From JAAZNV01 sp049297375 (GTDB lineage: Bacteria > Patescibacteriota > WWE3 > UBA101185 > UBA10185), in assembly GCA_049297375.1 (NCBI GenBank), contig JBAQUF010000010.1, positions 1 through 14,073 on the forward strand: DNA of 14,073 nt, read 5' to 3'. A program made the position numbers and the translations under genes. The notes under the pieces were generated by a model that was given only the letters and a program-made list of their open reading frames with translations, had not been told where the DNA came from and made no database searches. This document shows positions 7,342-13,213 of the stretch, one piece after another. Numbering within the stretch: position 1 is the first letter of the stretch; each line of letters opens with the position of its first letter.

Positions 7342-7416
7342 TGGAGGCCTGGGCGGGAATCGAACCCGCGTATAAGGGTTTTGCAGACCCTCGCCTTACC
7401 ACTTGGCTACCAGGCC
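7342..7416 (-). tRNA. tRNA-Cys (anticodon GCA)
   Basis: Complete cloverleaf read on the - strand: acceptor GGCCTGG/CCAGGCC (7 bp), D arm GCC-AAGTGGTAA-GGC, anticodon stem AGGGT/ACCCT with loop CTGCAAA (anticodon GCA at 7384..7382), a 5-nt variable loop, and T arm GCGGG-TTCGATT-CCCGC. The discriminator is U73, a key identity base for Cys, and the CCA end is encoded (7344..7342). The mature body is 72 nt plus CCA. It lies immediately upstream of alaS and is probably processed from the same transcript. Confidence 0.97.
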
Positions 7417-7451
7417 AAATCAAGCTGCGAAGCCAACTAATTGATATTGCT

Positions 7452-7460
7452 ATTTTACCA
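7452..7460 (-). promoter_or_regulatory. Extended -10 promoter of the tRNA-Cys/alaS unit
   Basis: Read on the - strand the site is TGGTAAAAT, an extended -10 (TGn plus TAAAAT, five of six matches) with no clear -35. The start would be near 7445, about 30 nt before the tRNA 5' end at 7416. It shares the 71-bp intergenic region with the oppositely directed PEGA gene. Confidence 0.5.
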
Positions 7461-7487
7461 TCATCGTGATAATTTAGGTATAAAGAC

Positions 7488-8666
7488 ATGGCAGTATCTA
7501 CTATAAGAAACGACAATAAATCATTTTCAACTGCTCTTATATACTTCCTAGGAATACTAGGTGTTGCTCTGGTTGTATTCTTTGGAGGAGAAGTAATCAA
7601 ATACCTTGGGGGATTTGGTGGAAAAGCAGGACTGACAGTGGAAGTTGTAAATGGAGAAGCTACTGTGCTAGTAAATAACAAAGAAGTTGGTAAGACTCCA
7701 TTTGAATCAAAAAGTATAAAATCTGGAACAAATACCGTTACGGTAAAGAGCAGCTCCCAACAATACCAAACTACAATAAAATTCTTACCATCTAAAAAGG
7801 GGCAAGCCTTTGGAGTGGGAATAGTTAGAGATCTAGGAGTTTCAGATGTATTCTCTTCAGGTCAAGAATTTTGGTTTGATAAAGATAATCCAAACGATAC
7901 TTTGAGAATAGTATCCGATCCATCTGGTGCAGCAGTATCAATTGATGGAACTGAAATCGGCAAAACTCCATTTTCTTCATCATCAATAGCGGCAGGAGAT
8001 TATGAGTTAAAAATATCCCTTTCAGGATATGAGACTCAAACTGCAAGAGTAAATATTCAAAAAGGATATACATTAAATGGCTCCATTAAGTTGTTTCCAT
8101 ATCCAGTTTCTTCAAATGTAAAAGCATTTGAAGGATCTGCAGGCTTGTATGATGCATCTTCAGATAACACAGCACTAACATCTGATACACCATCATGGGT
8201 TAAAGGAATATTGTATTGGAATAAAACACGAGGAATAAACATAGATGATGTGGGATTAAACAAAGAAAATGTGTTTGATTACTTTATAGATTATAGCGGA
8301 AACATCTACAACTCAGAAGGAACATTAGTTCAAACGAAAGAAGATTTTGATAACCTAAAGGATATTAAAAAAGGAGTTTATCTTGGAAGATTATCTGATG
8401 GTGCAGGACTTACTAAAGAAGCTAAAGATGCTTTGAATACTTTATCTGCACTTGGTATTTCTTCAAAAACAGCAAAGGTATTAGATACTCCAACAGGATG
8501 GTTAAGAGTAAGAAGTGACTCAAGCTTAAATGGTACAGAAATATCTAGAGTAACATCAGGAAATTCATACACTGTAATTGAAGAAAAAACTGATTGGGTA
8601 AAGATAAAGGTATCGGATACAGTTGAAGGCTGGGTGTCATCGGCTTACGTTTCCTTATCACAATAG
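7488..8666 (+). CDS. Membrane-anchored PEGA/SH3b surface protein
   Basis: A 392-aa protein with a short cytoplasmic N-terminus, one membrane helix (about 15-33, ALIYFLGILGVALVVFF) and a large extracytoplasmic part. PEGA domain 1 is about 48-99 and contains VLVNNKEVGKTPFESKSIKSG. PEGA domain 2 is about 138-192 and contains SIDGTEIGKTPFSSSSIAAG. A middle segment (about 200-320) with no motif I recognise follows. The C-terminal bacterial SH3 domain is about 327-391 (WLRVRSDSSLNGTEISRV, then WVKIKV and GWVSSAYVSL). SH3b domains commonly bind peptidoglycan or other wall polymers, and PEGA domains are typical of surface proteins, so a wall-contacting role is reasonable. The start has no Shine-Dalgarno; GATAAT at 7468-7473 could be a -10 giving a leader of about 8 nt. 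It ends convergent with the TPR gene 26 bp away and no hairpin terminator is visible. Confidence 0.82.
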   Translation: MAVSTIRNDNKSFSTALIYFLGILGVALVVFFGGEVIKYLGGFGGKAGLTVEVVNGEATVLVNNKEVGKTPFESKSIKSGTNTVTVKSSSQQYQTTIKFLPSKKGQAFGVGIVRDLGVSDVFSSGQEFWFDKDNPNDTLRIVSDPSGAAVSIDGTEIGKTPFSSSSIAAGDYELKISLSGYETQTARVNIQKGYTLNGSIKLFPYPVSSNVKAFEGSAGLYDASSDNTALTSDTPSWVKGILYWNKTRGINIDDVGLNKENVFDYFIDYSGNIYNSEGTLVQTKEDFDNLKDIKKGVYLGRLSDGAGLTKEAKDALNTLSALGISSKTAKVLDTPTGWLRVRSDSSLNGTEISRVTSGNSYTVIEEKTDWVKIKVSDTVEGWVSSAYVSLSQ

Positions 8667-8692
8667 TGTGGTACTAAGCTTATTCAGTAAAA

Positions 8693-9292
8693 TCATCTAA
8701 AAGAATCATTCCACTCAAGAAGATCAGGTCTTAATTCTTTTATCCTTTCTACACTTTCTTCATATTCATCCACTAACCCAAGTTTCTTTTCATATTTAGC
8801 AACAGACGATATTACTCCAGCATCATTCCAATAACTATTCTTTGTATTTCTAAAGAACTCTTTTGTATAACTGATGTATCCTTCATCAATATTACCTACT
8901 CCTGACCCTGTGTTTAAATCCTTTACTGCAAGAAAGTAGTATAGGGGAATGGAGTTTCTAATAGTAACTAAATTAGAAGGATTTAAATCCAAGGCTCTTT
9001 GAAGATCAAATAAAATAAACTCCTTCATGTCTCCAGTACTATCAATAGATACCAACCTAACTGTATTAACCTTAGCTCTCCCTCTGTAATAGTTAGGTTC
9101 AAAGGGATTTAAGCTAACTGATTTATTTGCGTAAAGGAGAGAGTCTTCCCCGTCTCCTATCTTTAACAACACTTGAGATTTCTTAAAATATATATCAGCT
9201 ATATAAACTCTACACAACAATAAAGAAGCAATAAGAAATATTATCCATAGCGCTATAAGAAATATATTCCTTTTTATCCCCTTAACATTCAT
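8693..9292 (-). CDS. TPR-like membrane protein, partner of the O-antigen ligase
   Basis: A 199-aa protein: one N-terminal membrane helix (about residues 8-28, NIFLIALWIIFLIASLLLC), then helical repeats resembling tetratricopeptide units, for example LLKIGDGEDSLLYANKSVSLNPFEPNYYRGRA and FDLQRALDLNPSNLVTIRN. I choose the ATG at 9292 over the one at 9304: it overlaps the ligase stop as ATGA and has GGAG (9302..9299) 6 nt upstream, a textbook reinitiation arrangement. In many O-antigen-ligase-type proteins of related bacteria a TPR region like this is fused to the C-terminus of the membrane domain. Here the two are separate polypeptides with tightly coupled translation, which suggests they act as one complex. 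The helices would lie outside the membrane; the exact role is inferred. Confidence 0.75.
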   Translation of the reverse strand: MNVKGIKRNIFLIALWIIFLIASLLLCRVYIADIYFKKSQVLLKIGDGEDSLLYANKSVSLNPFEPNYYRGRAKVNTVRLVSIDSTGDMKEFILFDLQRALDLNPSNLVTIRNSIPLYYFLAVKDLNTGSGVGNIDEGYISYTKEFFRNTKNSYWNDAGVISSVAKYEKKLGLVDEYEESVERIKELRPDLLEWNDSFR

Positions 9293-10605
9293 TCTTTTCT
9301 CCATATATCACTCCAAGAAAGAAAAAACCAAAAGATAAGAGTTGTAGATACTGTTGGCCATCCAAATATATTAGTTACCATAAACACAATAAGAGACGGT
9401 ATTAGAAACCAAGGAAGCTTTCTAGAAAGAATGTAAAGAAGCAACATATAAGCTAATAAAGTTAGTACTCCAGATTCACACCACAATTCCAAATAATAAT
9501 TATGTGGTTTATTAAACACGTAGTCCCATTCAGAAGAATAGTTAAGTTTAGTGTTCCTAAACGGTTGAAAATGGTAAGGAAAGGTTTCTGGGCCTGTGCC
9601 AATGAGAAATACTTTAGGACTAGACTTAATAAGCTTAAACGTACTTTTCCATAGTTCTATTCTAATAAAACCAGGGTCTGATATCTCATAACTGTTATCC
9701 AAAGCATAAACTTTTTTAACTACACTTACTGTTCTTTTAATGTCAGTAATTGCATCGTTAACCTTACCTTTAAAAATACCCATGTTAGTAATACTTATTG
9801 ATAAAGATATTAAAACAAGAAAAGCTACTCTAGTTAAAACGTTGTTTGATGCCATCTCAGATGAATAATTACTTACGTCCTTTTTCTTATGAGTTATCAC
9901 TAATGATAAAACTACAACACCAGATATAAATCCAACTAATCCAGACATAGAGTATGTAACCCAAAGACAAAAGAATCCTATTGAATAAAGAAAAAACCAG
10001 TATTTGAATTTATTAAAACTATCGGTAATTGCAAAGAATAAACAAACAGGAAGAAGCATAGATAAATACTGAGCAAGCCAGTTTGGCTGTCCTATTGTTG
10101 AGTAAGCCCTCTCTACCGCAGGTAAGTTCCAGAAAATACTAGGACCCCCAAAGTGCTGGATTAATCCATAAATACTAATGGGAACTATTGGAAGAAGGGA
10201 TACTTCAAGAAGTTTAAAAAGGTCCTCTCTATTTAGTTTATTTATTGCTACAAAGTAAAGACCAAAGAATATTAGATAAGAAAGAAAGCCATCATTAAAT
10301 CTTGAGTAATAACCAAAGAAAGATGTGTAGAAGTGTGAAGAAAAAATAGTAGATAAAAATGTAGAAAGTAAAAATAACAGTATAGGAACAGAAGGTTTAA
10401 CTATCTTAGGTTTATTAATAATTAAATCCGATATAAAGAAAAAAATGATAAACAATCCAAAAATATAAATAAAAAACATCTTTGGAAATTCAAAAAGCTC
10501 ATTTGTATTAGTTACCAAAATTAATGGGGTAAAGAACAAAAGGATAGAAAAAAATAAAAGGTAGGGCTTTTTAAAAAATTGCTTCATTGACTCGACAATT
10601 CTCAT
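9289..10605 (-). CDS. O-antigen ligase/polymerase family membrane protein
   Basis: A polytopic membrane protein of 438 aa with roughly eleven or twelve helices and one large outside loop (about 275-385). Wzy_C/WaaL-type marks are visible: STIGQPNWLAQYL (169-181), IRIELWKST (314-322) preceding FLIGTGPETF (333-342), and KPHNYYLELWCESGVLTLLAY (366-386), which contains the conserved His. Such proteins use an undecaprenyl- or polyprenyl-linked glycan and either polymerise it or transfer it to an acceptor on the outer face of the membrane. Sequence alone does not separate polymerase from ligase. The ATG at 10605 lies 9 nt downstream of an extended -10 and has no Shine-Dalgarno; a second in-frame ATG at 10587 is possible. 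Its TGA stop overlaps the start of the TPR gene. Confidence 0.85.
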   Translation of the reverse strand: MRIVESMKQFFKKPYLLFFSILLFFTPLILVTNTNELFEFPKMFFIYIFGLFIIFFFISDLIINKPKIVKPSVPILLFLLSTFLSTIFSSHFYTSFFGYYSRFNDGFLSYLIFFGLYFVAINKLNREDLFKLLEVSLLPIVPISIYGLIQHFGGPSIFWNLPAVERAYSTIGQPNWLAQYLSMLLPVCLFFAITDSFNKFKYWFFLYSIGFFCLWVTYSMSGLVGFISGVVVLSLVITHKKKDVSNYSSEMASNNVLTRVAFLVLISLSISITNMGIFKGKVNDAITDIKRTVSVVKKVYALDNSYEISDPGFIRIELWKSTFKLIKSSPKVFLIGTGPETFPYHFQPFRNTKLNYSSEWDYVFNKPHNYYLELWCESGVLTLLAYMLLLYILSRKLPWFLIPSLIVFMVTNIFGWPTVSTTLIFWFFLSWSDIWRKE

Positions 10606-10616
10606 GGTAGTAATAT
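10587..10616 (+). promoter_or_regulatory. Promoter for the two small membrane-protein genes
   Basis: TTGACT (10587-10592, five of six matches), an 18-nt spacer, and TAATAT (10611-10616). The predicted start near 10623 leaves a leader of about 50 nt before the ATG at 10675. The -35 lies within the beginning of the divergent ligase gene, and the -10 overlaps the ligase's own -10. Confidence 0.5.
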
Positions 10617-10623
10617 CATATCA
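10615..10623 (-). promoter_or_regulatory. Extended -10 promoter of the O-antigen ligase gene
   Basis: On the - strand the site reads TGATATGAT, that is TGn plus TATGAT (five of six matches to TATAAT). Only 9 nt separate it from the ATG at 10605, so the mRNA would begin within a few bases of the start codon, again essentially leaderless. Confidence 0.5.
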
Positions 10624-10674
10624 GTCCTGCTCTTGGTTTGTCTTTGTATTGGAGGTAAAAAGCAGGCAAACTAT

Positions 10675-11226
10675 ATGATCTCAAAAGTTTTAGTGAAACT
10701 AATTGATAAGGCAATACTACCTGCTATTCTTCTTTTAGCTACAAGGATAATATCAGTAGTGCTTGTTTCTAAGTACTTTAATTCAGAGTTTGAGCTTTCA
10801 AGATCTGGTTTTGTTTTTGGAAGCATAGAAGAATATGTGAGAGTAAATTCCTACTCTGCTCTTGTCATGGTAGTAATGCTGGTTATAGGACTGCTTTTTG
10901 TTCTTATTAAATCACTTGTTTTTCATGAATCACATATAAAACCTAACATTACATCTAAGTTATTTTCACTAAAGATGTATTCGTTAATTCAAAACTCTTT
11001 TGATCTGTATACTCAAGGAGCTATATGGCTTTCGTATGCTTATCTTCTCTTAATTGTTAATGGAGTAATGACGTTGTCTGGAGTTATGTATAAGTGGGTA
11101 TTTTTTATTACCCTTGGAGTTACAGTTGTATCTACTGTTCTTTTTGCTCTTGATGTAGATGAAGAAATAAAGATAGAAAAGGAAGATAAGGGGCACTACG
11201 ATGTAGATAGTAAATACTTACAATGA
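10675..11226 (+). CDS. Four-helix membrane protein of unknown function
   Basis: No family recognised. From the ATG at 10675 the product has 183 aa with about four membrane helices (near 13-34, 60-80, 114-135 and 138-159) and an acidic, charged C-terminal tail of about 25 residues that should be cytoplasmic or surface exposed. The frame is open further upstream to a TTG at 10633, but that extension (VCLCIGGKKQANY) is not hydrophobic and looks non-coding, so I prefer the ATG. Translation signals are unusual: GGAGGT at 10651-10656 is a strong Shine-Dalgarno but lies 18 nt from the ATG, while the weak CAGG at 10663-10666 is at a proper distance. The next gene follows after 10 nt, so the two form an operon. 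Confidence 0.65.
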   Translation: MISKVLVKLIDKAILPAILLLATRIISVVLVSKYFNSEFELSRSGFVFGSIEEYVRVNSYSALVMVVMLVIGLLFVLIKSLVFHESHIKPNITSKLFSLKMYSLIQNSFDLYTQGAIWLSYAYLLLIVNGVMTLSGVMYKWVFFITLGVTVVSTVLFALDVDEEIKIEKEDKGHYDVDSKYLQ

Positions 11227-11236
11227 AAGGAATAAA

Positions 11237-11497
11237 ATGATTAAAAAGATTATTAAAACACTTGCTAACTCTGGACTTCTTATAATTCTTCTTGGAATGC
11301 TAGTCTTTCCGATTGCATCTATGGGGATAATTAAATATCAAGATAAATCTACTGTCTTATCAGCTCAAGATAAGAGAGAAGGTGCAGAGAATAAAATCAA
11401 TAACATGGAAGACGTTCCAGAGGAGGTGGAAGAAGCAATAATGAAAATGGAAAGAGATTATTACCAATCTACTGAATCAAGCAACACTGAAGACTAA
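11237..11497 (+). CDS. Small signal-anchored acidic protein
   Basis: An 86-aa product with a basic N-terminus (MIKKIIKTLANSG), one membrane helix or uncleaved signal (about 14-33), then a soluble part that is strongly acidic and predicted helical or coiled (about 45-75, with NKINNMEDVPEEVEEAIMKM). No family recognised. The start is supported by GAAAGGA (11225-11231), 5 nt before the ATG and overlapping the stop of the preceding gene, so translation is probably coupled. Its TAA overlaps by 4 nt the TAG of the convergent UbiA-family gene. Small anchored proteins paired with a multispan membrane protein often form one complex, but that is only a guess here. Confidence 0.7.
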   Translation: MIKKIIKTLANSGLLIILLGMLVFPIASMGIIKYQDKSTVLSAQDKREGAENKINNMEDVPEEVEEAIMKMERDYYQSTESSNTED

Positions 11498-12477
11498 CCA
11501 AGCTCAGGAAGAAAGAATATTATCATCATTGTTATCATCCCCCAAAGAACAACAGTCGTTAGGAGTGGTTTATCTGATAACAAAGCTCTTTCTGGGGACT
11601 CTCCTTCTTCTTTTTCATAGATTACATACAAATACCTTGCTACACCATATATAACAATAGGAATTGTTAGCATCATAAGTTTAGGATTCTTTAAGACGGA
11701 AGGTAAAAACGTTGATATCTTAGAACCTACACCAACAGGAGAGCTCATAAATGTGAAAAGAGAGTATGTGAGAATAGTATAAGATGCAGACATAGATATC
11801 ATGCTATCAAGAAGAGCATCCGGATAATGCCTAAGTGTCTTTCTTGTTTCCACATCTTCCATTGTTCCTAGAATTTTTGCGAGAATAGTTTTCTCTGATC
11901 TTCTTTTTCCAAAAGCCATAAGCATTGATATTCCAATTGTTGTTAAGGCAAGCCATGAGGAAACAGAAGTTCTGGATGCAAAACCTCCAGCAAATACTCT
12001 AATTACAAATCCTGATGCAACAATTAATGAATCCAAGATAATTACATTTCTGAAGTAAAAAGAGTATCCAAGTTGAAGAAGGATATAGAAAACAAGAATC
12101 ATAGAAAAGTAGTCATCAAGATGTGAAAAGGAATAAATTATTGATCCAGATATAAGCATTAAAGATACTAAAGCTGCTAAAGGAACAGAAAGTTTTCCTG
12201 ATGCAATAGGTCTATTCTTTTTAATCGGGTGAAGTCTATCTCTTGGAGCATCCACTATATCATTTAAAAAGTAGGCTCCTGAAGACATTGCGCAAAATGC
12301 TATAAATGCCTTAAATGAGAGATTAAATGTATCACCTATAAAAAGTCTTCCAGCAAGTACAGGTGCTGCAAATACGCTTAGATTCTTTAACCATTGCCTA
12401 GGTCTTGCTGTTCTAATTATTTGATATATTTGTTGAAACACTATACTGATAATAGTGGTTTTAGAAGTTTTTCTCAA
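11494..12477 (-). CDS. UbiA-family prenyltransferase, decaprenyl-phosphate phosphoribosyltransferase-like
   Basis: An integral membrane enzyme of 327 aa with about eight or nine helices. The first Asp-rich motif is N72-D73-x2-D76-x3-D80 within NDIVDAPRDRLHPIKKNRP, and RPRQWLKN (25-32) precedes it. These, together with H83-P84-x-K-x2-RPIASG and the C-terminal ESPERALLSDKPLL block, match decaprenyl-phosphate phosphoribosyltransferases (Rv3806c type) better than quinone or heme prenyltransferases. The reaction would join 5-phosphoribosyl diphosphate to a polyprenyl phosphate, giving a lipid-linked pentose donor for wall glycans. The start is a TTG at 12477, overlapping the response regulator stop as TTGA; a GTG at 12441 is the alternative and the first in-frame ATG is far inside. 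No DprE1/DprE2-type epimerase genes are in view, so the final sugar is unknown. Confidence 0.82.
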   Translation of the reverse strand: MRKTSKTTIISIVFQQIYQIIRTARPRQWLKNLSVFAAPVLAGRLFIGDTFNLSFKAFIAFCAMSSGAYFLNDIVDAPRDRLHPIKKNRPIASGKLSVPLAALVSLMLISGSIIYSFSHLDDYFSMILVFYILLQLGYSFYFRNVIILDSLIVASGFVIRVFAGGFASRTSVSSWLALTTIGISMLMAFGKRRSEKTILAKILGTMEDVETRKTLRHYPDALLDSMISMSASYTILTYSLFTFMSSPVGVGSKISTFLPSVLKNPKLMMLTIPIVIYGVARYLYVIYEKEEGESPERALLSDKPLLTTVVLWGMITMMIIFFLPELG

Positions 12478-13142
12478 GCATCGATTTTATAACCAAAGCC
12501 TCTTACTGTTTTAATAAACTTCTTTCCAGCAAATCTACTTAGTCTTCCTCTTAAACTCTTTATATGAACTTCAACAGTATTACTAAAAACATATATCCCT
12601 TGATCCCAGACGTGCTCTAATATTTCTTCTTTAGATACCACTCTACCTTTGTTTAATAAAAGATATTCAAGAAGATCAAATTCTTTTCTTCTAAGAAGAA
12701 TGGGTTTCTTATTTACATAAGCTTGTTTCTTTTTAAAATCTACTTCCACTTTTCCAACTTTTATCACACTACTATGACTTAGCATTCCGTTTCTCCTTGA
12801 AAGAGCTCTTAGTTGAGCCATAAATTCATCTACATTTACTGGTTTTGGAAAAGTAACATCTGCTCCAGCATCTAAACTTTTCACTCTATGTGATGACTCA
12901 CTATCTTCAGACAGTAGAAGTATTGGGGTGTTAACATCTGCGTCTCTTGTCATTTTACATACTTCTACTCCATCAATATCCGGGAGATTAGAATCAACAA
13001 CCATTACATCGTAGTCATTAACTTGGGATAGGTAAGCCCCATCAGATCCACTGGACACCACATCTACTATGTAGTTTTTCTCAGCTTCATCAATCACATC
13101 TTTAAGCAAGTTCTTATCGTCTTCAATAAGGAGGAGTCTCAT
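12474..13142 (-). CDS. OmpR/PhoB-family response regulator
   Basis: A 222-aa two-component regulator. The receiver domain is about 1-110: acidic pair D8-D9 in LLIEDD, phosphoacceptor D50 in VMVVDSNLPDIDG, Ser78 at the switch Thr/Ser position, and K100 in TFPKPV. The C-terminal winged-helix DNA-binding domain is about 125-221, with RRKEFDLLEYLL, VSKEEILEHVWD, VEVHIKSLRGRL and KTVRGFGYKI. All phosphorylation residues are present, so it should respond to a histidine kinase, yet none is encoded in this window. It sits between the WecA-like gene (71 bp upstream) and the UbiA-family gene (4-nt TTGA overlap), suggesting it is co-produced with, and may control, envelope glycan genes. No Shine-Dalgarno precedes its ATG. 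Confidence 0.93.
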   Translation of the reverse strand: MRLLLIEDDKNLLKDVIDEAEKNYIVDVVSSGSDGAYLSQVNDYDVMVVDSNLPDIDGVEVCKMTRDADVNTPILLLSEDSESSHRVKSLDAGADVTFPKPVNVDEFMAQLRALSRRNGMLSHSSVIKVGKVEVDFKKKQAYVNKKPILLRRKEFDLLEYLLLNKGRVVSKEEILEHVWDQGIYVFSNTVEVHIKSLRGRLSRFAGKKFIKTVRGFGYKIDA

Positions 13143-13213
13143 CTTAGTCTAAATTTTTTGCTATACGTTATTCTATATATAAATATTAAAGGAAGATTAA
13201 ATGATAAAGCAAA

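Noticed and set aside
7328..7681. Minus-strand frame running through tRNA-Cys
   Set aside because: It reads through the tRNA and is antisense to the PEGA protein N-terminus; no ribosome-binding site or family resemblance.
10633..10674. TTG-initiated N-terminal extension of the four-helix membrane protein
   Set aside because: The extension is not membrane-like and the GGAGGT lies downstream of that TTG, so it cannot serve it; the ATG at 10675 is more likely.
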